A DNA stretch of 24,740 nucleotides, taken from the NCBI GenBank assembly GCA_026260175.1, contig JAKCWW010000636.1, forward strand, positions 74,543-99,282, read 5' to 3'. The translations under genes were made by a program, and so were the position numbers. Below are positions 10,150 through 19,493 of this stretch, piece by piece. The stretch's first letter is position 1; the number at the start of each line of letters is the position of its first letter. This DNA comes from Reticulitermes lucifugus. Taxonomy: Eukaryota; Arthropoda; Insecta; Blattodea; Rhinotermitidae. Under the pieces are notes generated by a model that saw only the letters and a program-made list of their open reading frames with translations, did no database searches and was not told where the DNA came from.

Positions 10150-11458
10150 ACAAAACGGTAACACAGTTATTCACACTCTTATGTATTTGATTACAAACGT
10201 CTCTTTTGATGTCTATTTGAACTACTAAATAATATAATTTTACAAAATAAATATTACTACACGTATAAACGTATATTTTCCTATATTATATTTAGGCCAG
10301 TTGATGGAAACAGTGTGATACATTCATGTTACCCGATAGCTATGAAAGGAACAAATTACAAGGTTAAATAAATTTTTTTTTTCGAAAAGTTATCTATAAA
10401 TTAGATTTGCGAAATTTGGTTTGAGTAATAGCGAACAGAGTAAGGTGTTTAAAACAATATTTGGTGTTTTTCTAGGCGCAATAGGTTCCTTTATTATTGT
10501 CAATAATTCTCACCAGGTCCATCGAAGGCAAGCAACCTTACCCTATATACCTGTTTTGACACTTCAACGTCTATATACTCTGAAATTTAAATTAAGAACT
10601 TGTGTGAATAAAGGAAATACTGTCGAAATGACGAAGATGAAAGTTTCAACCATGTGGGACCCATACTGAATTAGACAATGAACAAGCTTATATAATGCCG
10701 GGCCAAGAAGCAGCTACGGATCATAATGACGATAACCATTGCGCCGGTATTTAATTGTGAACTGCCCTACCGCTCTTCCTCATGCAAGGAGATATATGGC
10801 ATGTCATGTGTTAGACACCGGTCATAATGTAACGGAAATCAAAGCTGCGTTAGTTGAATTGTGGACGTAATTGAGCGGGGTTGCCATTGTTAGGAGCCTG
10901 TATGGGGCTACTGACATATCGGTTAGCCGATACGAATCCCCTGCCTGCTGCACGGGTCTCAGGTGCAATTTCAACTTAAGCTATAAATCAAATCATATAA
11001 CAATTTATAATTTGTATTCTGTGCAGAATTTATGTTCACTTTGTTATATGACTGGCGTTAATCGATATTTTTAAACCAAGAAAGAACCTCGAATGCCGTT
11101 GTATACATGACTTTATATTTTTCGAGTTTTCTGTTTGATTTTTTCTTCATGCGGAAAAATTGTCTCTGTCGTGGACCTCCTTGATGTCTTCAGGCCCTTT
11201 CAGGTAATTATAAGACATGACCCAGTTACCTTTACACCGACAGCCAGACTTCTTCAGTGCAGACCCCGCTTCTTCTATCGATTCTCGATTCAGAGACTTC
11301 AAAGATAAAAGTTTGTGTCAATATTTAGCAGAACGCTCTACAAATATACATATAGACCTATATATAATTCACAGTGTCCATCTGTCCATCCGCTTGTCAA
11401 GCTGTATAGCCCGGAAGCTAGAAATGGTAGTGGAAAAATGTACGTGTAAATAAAAAAC
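10150..11458. other. No recognisable gene or element
   Basis: AT-rich DNA. An 82-codon frame (10421-10669) starts with a hydrophobic stretch FGVFLGAIGSFIIVNNS but has no other recognisable feature. A short sequence at 10905-10945 (GGTTAGCCGATACGAATCCC) has a B-box-like core without a convincing A-box. Confidence 0.4.
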
Positions 11459-11722
11459 TGCGTGATTTCAGGCTTCCGCCGCGATGTACATGAGATCTGC
11501 ATTCTTCTGGGATATTACGTCCTGTACCGGCGTTTCGGGACAACCTATCGGTACCAAATTCAAGGGTCGAAGTTCAAAAATACTTCTTGACCCATGAATA
11601 TGAGACTGACAGGTTGCCCCGAAACGCCGGTACAGAACTAGCACTGAACGCTGCCTAATATCCCAGAAGAGCGCAAATTTCAGTACAACATTTTTTCGTA
11701 ACGGAGAGACAACCCCGGAAAA
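11459..11722. mobile_element. Foldback/MITE element, copy 1 of a tandem pair
   Basis: The outer end TGCGTGATTTCAGGCTTCCG (11459) leads to an inner arm at 11492-11556 (CTTCTGGGATATTACG, CGGCGTTTCGGGACAACC). The inverted partner lies at about 11587-11679 and ends in CTAATATCCCAGAAGAGCGC. The left arm lacks about 20 bases present in the right arm, between GATATTACG and CTGTACCGG. The loop holds the common sequence TCAAGGGTC / TTCTTGACCC. No transposase is encoded. The same element occurs at 11723, 22264 and 23839. Confidence 0.85.
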
Positions 11723-11950
11723 TGCGTGAATTCAGGCTTCCGCCGCGGTGTAAATATGTCAGCAGCGTGAATTTTCGCGGGGTTGAAATCTTCGCTCTGT
11801 GGATGTTACGCGGCGTAGATGATACCGATGGGTTGTCCCGAAACGTCCGTAAATAACTACAAATCCGCGCCGCGTAACACCCCAGAAGAGCGAAGATCTC
11901 ATCCCTGGAAAAACTGACGTTGACATATTCAGGCGCTGTTCGCGAAAAAC
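11723..11950. mobile_element. Foldback/MITE element, copy 2 of a tandem pair
   Basis: It begins TGCGTGAATTCAGGCTTCCG, a direct repeat of 11459 at an offset of 264 bases. The left arm continues AATATGTCAGCAGCGTGAAT, TTCGCTCTGTGGATGTTACG, CGGCGTAGAT. The right arm (about 11838-11940), reversed, reads ATATGTCAACGTCAGTTTTT, TTCGCTCTTCTGGGGTGTTA, CGCGGCGCGGAT, then ACGGACGTTTCGGGACAACC. The outer part of the arms is therefore more complete than in copy 1. The two overlapping minus-strand frames of 107 and 110 codons at 11655-12091 are shadows of this element. Confidence 0.85.
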
Positions 11951-12240
11951 CCGAAGCAGAGGTAAGATGCTGGCCCATGTGCTGGAGGAAATTGTGTCTT
12001 GGGGAAAATTTAAGCTAGCACCGTTGCTGGGATAAGAGAAGAACCAGCTTTGGGAAATATATCGCCCCTGGAAAGTCCAAACTTTATCCACTGAAACTTT
12101 CGAGGGAAAACTCGCCCGAAGAAAATCCGTCCGGCAGGGAGAAACCTATACGCAATGACAGTGACATTGCTGTGATATAGAAAGGTGCATACTTGTCCCT
12201 CAAAGTTCGTCGCAGGTTTTTAATTGGAACACAGAAGCAA

Positions 12241-12383
12241 CCCCCGATATAGCGCCACCCTCACTTAGTGCCCATGAAAGTCAGCGAAGAGAAATTCGCT
12301 ATTATACAGTATTTCGGTTCACTACCATCCTCGATATGCCACCAAAAATTGCGGTGAATAAACAGTGGCGCTATACTAGGGCT
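12241..12383. mobile_element. Short MITE candidate with GTGGCGCTATA inverted ends
   Basis: CCCCCGATATAGCGCCAC at 12241-12258 faces GTGGCGCTATACTAGGGC at 12365-12382. The 11 bases TATAGCGCCAC pair perfectly and CCC/GGG adds further pairing outward. The interior (about 106 bases) has no coding potential. I could not establish a target site duplication. Confidence 0.5.
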
Positions 12384-13671
12384 TGACTGCACTTACTTCT
12401 TCAGGTTGGCAAGTGGTTTTCATAAAGATAACTGCGGTTTTAATTTTATTATCATTCTCCGAATCGTGCATACAAATTTGTTTTTGTGTAACAGAGACAG
12501 CCATAATAGACTTCAAGTTTGGTTGGCAACTTCCCTATTTCTTCGATAAATATGTTAACATATTCAGTGAAACTATACAATAAGAAGCTTTATAAATTGT
12601 ACTCCTTGCCAAAATATTATAGGTATTTTATAGAGCTTATTATGTCTTGTTATGTCTATAGTTATCACTTGCACAGAAAAAGCTGTTGTCTCTCCGCTCC
12701 TATATATTATGTCTTTTCAGGAATATTACAGGTCACAATTTCACCGAATATGCTGGAAATATGATACTTAGAAACTACTCCAAAAACAGATAGAATATAA
12801 AAAAGTCCAATTGGCAATGCCGATTAAATTAATTGCATAATTCTCAATGAATATTAAAAACAGTAAAATCAAGTGATTAATAAGAATGTCCAGTTACTCG
12901 CCCAAAAATTTCGACGCAAATATCAAGTAAATTTGAGGAGGGAAATATTTCCCGTAGTCTGAAAACCAGAAATTCCACTTTTGCTTTCGTAGTTTCGGCA
13001 AGGAAATCACATTCCTGTAAATATACAAGATGGAAGACTTCCAAGATGTAACGGCGGTGAATAGGCCTGTTAAGTTACTGCTTTCCCGGTTGTGACGCTG
13101 CGTGTTCTTGTACAAAGGTATCACTGTTTCGGACGAACAAGCTGCCTACTTTACAATGTAACTCATCTATCCACTGAGCAATTTGGGCCAGGAGATACGC
13201 TTCAGATTTATTTCAAAGATGCCAAAATTCACTGGCCGTCAAGACGGCAAATACCCTGAGTGGGGATTGTCGTGGTTTTCATCAGTCCAGCTACTAACAC
13301 GCCACTGTTATACCATGACCGCTTCCTTCCCACTCATTCCAAGTTTTTACCATCCAGTCATTCGACGTTACGTATTCTGGTTTCACTGCCGGAGTCGTTG
13401 AACGAATTACAACTCTATCCTTCGTGAACCGGGCTAATTTTGACTGCCGAGGCTTATTGTCTTTCAATTTCTTAATAATCCATTATGTGGCGTAAGTGTA
13501 GCTTACTGCTAATAGTAAATCATATGACAGACACATATTGCATTAATTTCGTTGACTAGCGGAAAGGAAATGGTAGTACATTTGACTTGAAATATTTTTC
13601 CTCTCCAAAGGGTGATTTGCGGGCATACCTATATAACTCTTGGAATTTTAAATGAATAACACTTTTACCGT
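12384..13671. other. Unassigned, with a possible decayed repeat at 13150-13420
   Basis: The minus strand between 13420 and 13150 contains GGAATGAGTGGGAAGGAAGC, GAAAACCACGACAATCCCC and TTGCTCAGTGGATAGATGAG. Together these recall the body of longer interspersed repeats of insects and a tRNA A-box. There is no good B-box and no second copy in the window, so it is not called separately. The rest is AT-rich and plain. Confidence 0.35.
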
Positions 13672-13751
13672 GAATATGGAGACATGTTCCTCCAAAACGT
13701 CGGTAAGTATCGATCAAGCTACACATGTCACATCCTAGAAGAGAACGCTCC
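13672..13751 (-). mobile_element. Half copy of a foldback element
   Basis: The minus strand reads GGAGCGTTCTCTTCTAGGAT, GTGACATGTGTAG, CTTACCGACGTTTTGGAGGA, ACATGTCTCC. It combines features of two subfamilies: GATGTGAC-GTGTAG as at 21780, and CTTACCGACGTTT as at 23839. No matching inverted arm is visible on the left. The minus-strand 65-codon frame over it is a shadow. Confidence 0.55.
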
Positions 13752-14684
13752 AATCAAATAAGACACACAGAATGAGACCTGGTTTTGAAAAATCCTGTTT
13801 GTTGTTAACATAGTCTGTAGGAAGTTCAGAAGAATAAACGGCGCTCTCAACACTGGGAGGGCCGAATTCTACCCAGTAGAATGCACGTGATCCTGTTCCA
13901 TCGAAAGACTGGTGACGTTACAAAGACATGAGGAACGACGTAGCTACTCTACATTCATTATTGAAATACCAGGGTTATTGATCTTTCTGTTGGTACGTTT
14001 AACCGTGCAGTTTCCCTTTTAGGTACACAATGTTCCACAGCTTAGTCCAAATCTCATACCACAACGTACAAGGAAATTGGAAAATAACACATTACAACTT
14101 TTTTATAGAATTTTCCTTCTGAGCTCCGGTAGATAAATTTTAATCACGTGAAAGATTAAGCAGAGTTTAAATAAAATATGTTGCTATTGGTTTCGTCAAA
14201 GATGTGGCTACACTAATGGTGTTCCTACACCGATGGAAAATTCAGACACTGGTTTAACACTCGAATATGGACTATTTGGACGACGAGACTAGTCTGCTTC
14301 GAAAATGCTTTTGAGGCACTAGTATTAGAGTTGGCCGTGGCCGGCCATGTTAGTGCCAAAATAACCGGGGAAAGAAAAGTCACAGAAAGGCATTTTTTCT
14401 TAAAAATTAAGACGCTTATCATACAGTTTGATATTTCATTCGAAATTATTTATAACAGGCGTGCCTTTTATGTTTCTTCCCTACAATAAAATGTCTGACA
14501 GTATTATGTAAAGATGTTTATATTATTCCGTAAATATTGGTATTAAATTGAGGACAACTGAAGCGACGATTACGTCCAGGATCACCTTGCGGGAGGTTCT
14601 GTTGAACAAACTGCACTTTCCTTCCACAAGGTTGATATCCTCAAATATATGTACCTTAAACGGTTTATAAGACCCTTTAGCTAC
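13752..14684. other. No recognisable gene or element
   Basis: AT-rich. The 65-codon minus-strand frame at 14225-14422 shows nothing recognisable. A short palindromic GGCCGTGGCCGGCC sits at 14333-14346. Confidence 0.5.
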
Positions 14685-14945
14685 TTTTTTTTTCTTGGTA
14701 CTACAGCCCCTAGTGGGCTATGATCTTTTCATTGTCGAGGCTTCAAGATCATACCCAGACACACCACACTCGTTAGGATTCCTCTGGACGTGTGATCGGC
14801 CCGTCGCAGAGACCTCTACCTGACAACACAAAACACTCGCAAGAGACAGACATCCATATCTCCGGCGGGATTCGAACCCGCAATCCCAGTAAGCGAGCGG
14901 CCGCAGACCCACGCTTTAGACCGCACAGCCACTGAAATCGGCCCC
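14685..14945 (-). mobile_element. tRNA-derived SINE (family S1), best-preserved copy
   Basis: From 14945 on the minus strand it reads CAGTGGCTGTGCGGTCTAAA (A-box) and then GCGGGTTCGAATCCCGCC (perfect B-box core GGTTCGAATCC). The body has GGTAGAGGTCTCTGCGACGG and AGGAATCCTAACGAGTG. The tail reads GATCATAGCCCACTAGGGGC, TGTAGTACC and then A-rich sequence ending in nine A at 14685-14693. Head, body and tail are all present, about 260 bases. It ends eight bases from the mariner at 14954. Confidence 0.88.
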
Positions 14946-14951
14946 TGTAGC

Positions 14952-15700
14952 TACGAAGGTCGTTCATAAATGACTGACACTCATCTGGGTTACAAGACTC
15001 CTACTGATGACTGGCGACAAATCACACTGCAGCATTTTCGACATACTCCCCACCAAGGTCTATGCACTGTTGCCATCTCTCTGGTAACTTTTGGTTAGCT
15101 GCAGTGTACCAGTCTTTGGGAATACTGCGCACAGAGTCGCGGACACCTCTCTTCGTGTTATCACTGAAACAGAATTTTCCCCCGCGGAGTGGTTCTTTCA
15201 TTTTGTTGAACAAAGCATAGTCCGATGGGGTCAAATCTGGCAAATATGTGGATGTGGTAAGACGGCATATCCAAGGGATGTCAGTTTTTGTGTTGTTTGT
15301 TTACTGCTGTGCGGTCTCGCATTGTCATGGCGCAACACAACCTGGCGTGCCCATTTTCTTTGGCGCCCTAGCCCATTGAAACACTGTTCTGTGACTTGGG
15401 GCAGCGTCTCCACACACAGCTGCCAGCCGACGATGGATGTTGGAAGCCGACACACCTTCCTTCCACAAGAAACACGTGGTCCATCTCTGTCCATGATAGT
15501 CACCTCCATTGTCCACGATAACGTACCGCTGACTGAGGCAATCGTCCCGCTGAAAAAGAACCTACACCATCCTCTGCTGCCATTTATTGGGCAAATGTTC
15601 AACTGCCCCTGCCCCGTAACACGCGCAATTTTTAATGGATACGTATCTCCGTTCACATGTTACAACAACGAGGGTCAGTCATTTATGAACGGCCCTCGTA
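14952..15700 (-). mobile_element. Internally deleted mariner element with TA target duplication
   Basis: The element spans 14954-15698 and is bounded by TA at 14952-14953 and 15699-15700, the target duplication of the Tc1/mariner superfamily. The left end reads CGAAGGTCGTTCATAAATGA and the right end, reversed, CGAGGGCCGTTCATAAATGA. Both continue CTGAC and then diverge (TIR about 27 bases, two mismatches). The length is about 745 bases against about 1.3 kb for a full mariner, and the transposase reads on the minus strand. It cannot mobilise itself, but the ends look intact, so it could have been moved by an active relative. Confidence 0.93.
15022..15520 (-). pseudogene. Mariner transposase remnant (D34D type), deleted and frameshifted
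   Basis: The minus-strand N-terminal part (about 15465-15360) reads KEGVSASNIHRRLAAVCGDA and then TVFQWARAPKK, the helix-turn-helix DNA-binding region of mariner transposases. It then jumps at about 15350 straight to VVLRHDNARPH, which holds the second catalytic Asp, so the first catalytic Asp and about half of the protein are missing. A one-base deletion near 15254 breaks the frame between VLPHPH and PDLTPSDYALF. Allowing for it, 34 residues separate the Asp of HDNARPH from the Asp of PSDY, the D34D signature of mariner. The C-terminus ends in YVENAAV at about 15022. The 256-codon plus-strand frame opposite it is an antisense shadow. Confidence 0.9.
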
Positions 15701-15789
15701 CATTACTACGTAAAATGTTACAGCTTTGGTTTCCAAACAGTAGGGCCAAGTACCTCGTATTTGGAAATATGAAGCGCGAAATGTGCCAG

Positions 15790-16075
15790 TATTCTATGAT
15801 ATTACATAACGAAGAACTTCCTGCTCTTTTTACATTTTGCCTAATGTTGTTAAAATGGTGACATCTAGGATTTAGCTATGGGCTGAGAGTTTTCCTTAGG
15901 ATGAGTTAGCGAGGGAATGCGTGCAGAAGTTTGTGGGGAAAGTTCTTGGAAGACTACAAGGTGATGTAATAACACAAAAGTGGGTTTTAGATTGTGGTTA
16001 ACAGTCATGGATTAAACTGGCTCAGGATCCTACCCAGTGGTGAGCATTGTTATTAGAAATCTTGACCGTAGCGCA
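15790..16075 (+). pseudogene. Non-LTR retrotransposon C-terminal remnant (plus strand)
   Basis: The plus-strand translation gives LHNEELPALF at 15802-15831, then, in another frame from 15849, VKMVTSRI-stop-LWAESF, RECVQKFVGKVLGRL and WIKLAQDPTQW (16008-16040). The order LHNEEL, K-M-x-x-SRR-x-RW-x-GHV, K-x-LVGKP and WI-x-LAQDRDQW is, as I recall it, the C-terminal region that follows the reverse transcriptase in a widespread group of insect non-LTR elements. There is one frameshift and at least four in-frame stops, so it is old and dead. The mariner inserted just upstream at 15700 may have cut off the rest. Confidence 0.65.
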
Positions 16076-16079
16076 GGGA

Positions 16080-16560
16080 ACGATTTCCAAGTTTTCCAAA
16101 CCCAAATTTTGTATGCCTTCTTTGTCTCATTTTCCTAACCACATGACCAGTCTATCTTATCCTCCTAGACTTTACTATTATGGATAACTCACGAGGGGCA
16201 TATTTACCTTGGCGTAGTACCCTGAACTGCTCACGTAACACTTGACAGTGATATTGGCCACGATCCTTAGCCAGATCCACCCATCTTCCATTCCCGTAGT
16301 CTAGATCCCCAAAATCCAATTCACTTCTATCCCCTCATATCCTCTTCCTTTCAAGTGAAAGTGTCCCAAGGCACTTCCCACTAACATTTTGTGTGCATTC
16401 TTTGTCTCTCCATCATTGCCAAATCTATTTCACTTTAATATCAATTCGGCATGAGACGCAGGCTATAAATCACGTCTGTCCACGATGTGTAGGTCTCTAT
16501 CCTGAACTGATCACTTGCTTCATCTGTCTTTGGTCCAAACCATTTTCTAGACACTTTTCA
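16080..16560 (-). pseudogene. Non-LTR retrotransposon C-terminal remnants (minus strand), partly duplicated
   Basis: In the minus direction the segment gives NAHKMLVGSALG (about 16402-16367), WVDLAKDRGQY (16283-16251) continuing HCQVLREQFRVLR, then SRRIR-stop-TGHVVRKM (about 16166-16128) and RRHTKFGFGK. These match the GHV-RM, LVG-P and LAQDR motifs of the same LINE tail as the plus-strand remnant. The GHV/LVG part follows the LAQD part, so the unit is repeated. At DNA level, GTATGCCTTCTTTGTCTC at 16111 recurs as GTGTGCATTCTTTGTCTC at 16391, and CCTGAACTGCTCAC at 16221 recurs as CCTGAACTGATCAC at about 16501. That implies a decayed direct repeat of about 280 bases. Confidence 0.55.
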
Positions 16561-17654
16561 TAATAAACCTGCTATGCAAAAATAAGTATATTTATGATCC
16601 TCAATCCTGGTCCCCCCCCCGCCCCCCAGCTTCCTGTCCAATGGCAGACTAAGGCTCGTTTACTGGGACTAAAATGGTTGGGGAGTGATGGTGGCTACTC
16701 ACATACTCTGGTACCAAGTTTAAGTATGCATGGATCTAAACCTCCACATTGTCCTACGTCTTCACGACACAGTCCTTAATTACGCACATGAACTTCATTA
16801 TTTTTACTGTTTATAATTGCACTTCAAGTTGTTACCTCTTTCTTATGTGCAAATCATGATTTAACTTTAACGTTTCGGGATTAACGCGATGCGGTAGATT
16901 GCAGTTAAGCGTCATTTCACTGAACGAAATGCATCTGCCTTACATGCTTCATACAAAAATATTAAACGCATCTGTAAGGACATATTGATTCTCTTTTCTC
17001 TCTTTGTTCTTTGTGATTCATAACTAAATAATCCCCATGTCTCTAAATTATACGTAGCTGGAATCTGCTTCCTTTCGACTTTGAAGACTAAAATATGCAG
17101 AAGAAATTATAAAAATTAATATTAAAATAAAACATGAAACGTACCAAACGTGTTAGGAATTTCATAAAAACTAATCTTTATTGAAGAACTGTATCGTCAT
17201 ATGTGTGTGTTTTACTGAATGCTGAAGGAATTACGAACTTACAGAAAAGAGGATACAGAATTGGATTTCTAGAGAGATTTTTTCCCCCTTCTGTGTGTTG
17301 AACTTTAGAGAAATGGAATTCCAATCTACCGCGACCAAATTCTTGACTGACATTCTATTTTTAATATTTTTTTTTCGGTCGCTGGAGGATAAATTAAATC
17401 TCCCTTTCCGATATCTCTCTCTTCAGAAGCAAATATAGATGTGACAAGAACACCATCAGTTGTCATGATGAAGGACCTGTATGCCCTTAGCATTCAAAGT
17501 GCTGACTGTACATTGTGTACCGACAAAACCTGGTGTTCGACGGTGACTTTTATTATTGTTGTTGACACAGAATCTTAGTAATTCCTTTCATTCGTTTCCC
17601 CACACATACGTATCGAAGAAAGGTAATGTTTTTTTTATTCTCTGGTTGTGGGGT
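16561..17654. other. No recognisable gene or element
   Basis: Contains a C-rich homopolymer tract at 16612-16627 (nine to ten C, G, six C). Otherwise it is AT-rich with no frame longer than about 61 codons and no repeat that I recognised. Confidence 0.5.
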
Positions 17655-17912
17655 CAGACTGTCTGTGTGGAACTGCAGCTTCTAACGGGTTCACTTTCCA
17701 TTTCCTGGACGACAGACGAATGAAGACGGAACGATACCAGATAGAGGAAAACTGAAATGATCGGAGAAAGACGTGTCTTAATACTGCTCTGTCTACCAAT
17801 AAATCCCACATAGACTACTCTGGTATTGAACCCGGGGCTCTGCGTTGAGGACCCTGCGACAAAAAATCTGATCCAAGTGGCCAACGCCGTAGTCAGACGG
17901 CCTAAAGACAGT
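17655..17912 (-). mobile_element. tRNA-derived SINE (family S2), left member of a head-to-head pair
   Basis: From 17912 on the minus strand it reads AGGCCGTCTGACTACGGCGT (A-box region) and, after some extra sequence, CCGGGTTCAATACCAG (B-box). The body gives ATGTGGGATTTATTGGTAGA. The 3' part (TTCATTCGTCTGTCGTCCAG) is unlike the other S2 copies. The 135-codon minus-strand frame at 17654-18061 crosses both SINEs and is not a gene. Confidence 0.65.
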
Positions 17913-17929
17913 ACTATATTTGAAGTGGT

Positions 17930-18050
17930 TATTCGTCTTCTTCTCAGCGCGCAGGCCAGGGTCCAATACCAGACTCGTCCATGTGGGATTTGTGGTGGAC
18001 AGTATGGTACTACAACAGGATTCTTTATACAGGGACTTAGATTTTCCTTG
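17930..18050 (+). mobile_element. tRNA-derived SINE (family S2), right member of a head-to-head pair
   Basis: The plus strand reads GGGTCCAATACCAGACTCGT (B-box region, 17960-17979), then CCATGTGGGATTTGTGGTGG and ACAGTATGGTAC. This matches the S2 body at 62-243 and, inverted, at 17770-17850. The A-box side (17930-17955) is poorly preserved and the 3' end is unclear. With 17655-17912 it forms an inverted pair. Confidence 0.6.
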
Positions 18051-18184
18051 TCAATTATCATTCATATTAATTTAATATGAGTGGCCGGTACAGGAGGCTC
18101 ATTTGAAGCTGCAGCATCAAGGAACTCTTGGTTCGCCTCACTCCTACAACTGAAGTAACAAAAGATCCCTTGTGCTTAATCACG

Positions 18185-18420
18185 TATCATGCCGAAAGCA
18201 TTCGTAACTTCTGCACTATATAGAGGAGTGGAATTATCTACAAAATCTGAGAGATTTCCCCAAGGATTAAGTCCTCGAATACACTGTAAAGCAGCCGATT
18301 GGACCCCAGAGGCCGTCTGGACACTCTGGAGAAAGTAAGTTCTTGGTCCTGCCGGAAATTGAACCCTGATTACCCGGAAATCTATCCCGTAGGGCAGTCG
18401 TAACACTTACTAAACTATGC
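18185..18420 (-). mobile_element. tRNA-derived SINE (related to family S4)
   Basis: From 18420 on the minus strand it reads CATAGTTTAGTAAGTGTTAC (A-box region), then CAGGGTTCAATTTCCGG (B-box). The body holds TCTGGGGTCCAATCGGCTGC, which parallels CTGGGGTCCAACCAGCCTCC in the SINE at 5330-5517. The remaining 3' part shows only a loose likeness to that copy (CTCTATATAGTGC versus CTGTATAGAGC). The 76-codon minus-strand frame over it is a shadow. Confidence 0.65.
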
Positions 18421-19255
18421 CACATAAGTTAAGAGCTTGAATTCAAACAGCCCCAAGGACATATTCATGGACATTTAAAGAAGAAGAATGCGAAAGAGGA
18501 AGGTAGTTACTTTTTGACCTGACTTGTTAACTTTACACTTGTATTAATTTGTATTCATAAGTCCTGAATTAATTATACACAAGTAAATATCGTTTTCACT
18601 CAATTTCCATCTTTCCGCTTATTCAGTATTTCTGCAGCCAAAATTAATTTGCTCTCCTTTCCCAAATGTGGCCTTCCAAATTGTTACAGAAACTGCTCTT
18701 ACTTGATCCCAATACATTAATTCCTAGTATATTCCACCTGCAAGGAAATATTGCATAATTGCCCATAAAGTTCTTCTGAATAGCCTTAGAGTAGACCAGA
18801 GAAATTCAGAAATGCGTAGTATTAATTAAACCCATCGAAGTTCTGAAACGTTAAACGTGACGTCTCGGATTTTACGGGTCAATATATGTGCGTGTGCTCT
18901 TCTTCTGATACAGTTCTAAGCCGAGTTAATCAGCTATTATAATAGACTGTGCATAATGTGATACTTCCTAACGTTTTGGGTACATATGAAACTTTGTAAT
19001 TACTTCCTGAACCGGGAGAGAAATAATAAGAGTTGTAATATCTCAGTCTGATCCAGTCCACACTTTGTTTTAGTGAAGCTGCAATTAACGTTATAGCTAA
19101 CTCTATCCAAAGTATCTACCATCAAATGCCTCTAAGGCATTCGCTGTTTTGCCCCAAGGAAACATGAGTGTTTAATTTACTGAAATTCGACCTTTGTAAC
19201 TTTTGATTGGTGAAAGTAAGAAATGCTGCACTGTTTAGAACAGAACTTGAGACAT
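18421..19255. other. No recognisable gene or element
   Basis: AT-rich DNA with no frame of note and no repeat that I recognised. Confidence 0.5.
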
Positions 19256-19335
19256 CTGAGCCAGCGCGGTGGCTAGGATACGGGATGGACGAAAAAGGAG
19301 CCGAGATTTCATTCCAGGAAAGGGCAAAGATTTTT
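19256..19335 (+). mobile_element. Possible decayed tRNA-like SINE head
   Basis: AGCGCGGTGGCTAGGATACG at 19263-19282 resembles a tRNA A-box with D-arm, and GAGATTTCATTCCAG at 19303-19317 could be a worn B-box at the right distance. It has no second copy in the window, so the body cannot be delimited. Both opposed frames across it (79 and 102 codons) are unrecognised and probably fortuitous. Confidence 0.3.
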
Positions 19336-19493
19336 CTCCAAACCACTTCTGGGAGTCCAACACGTACACTATCTGGTTTCTTACCTGTGATTAAGGCTGC
19401 CGAAGCGTGTAGCAAGCCAATCACATCCACACAATGCCGAAGTTAAGAATGTGTGGATTGACAACTCCACTCTCCTCTGCAGTGGTGAATACA

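Noticed and set aside
9764-10161. Two overlapping frames of 122 and 129 codons encoding 11-residue repeats
   Set aside because: Both stay open only because the 33-bp unit is a multiple of three and lacks stops in two frames. There is no separate evidence for a gene.
13150-13420. Another tRNA-derived SINE on the minus strand
   Set aside because: TTGCTCAGTGGATAG resembles an A-box, but there is no clear B-box and no second copy here to define the element.
15091-15861. 256-codon plus-strand frame, the longest in the window
   Set aside because: Most of it is antisense to the mariner transposase remnant. Only its last part (LHNEELPALF) overlaps a real remnant, that of a LINE.
17654-18061. 135-codon minus-strand frame
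   Set aside because: It runs across two head-to-head SINEs and shows no protein feature.
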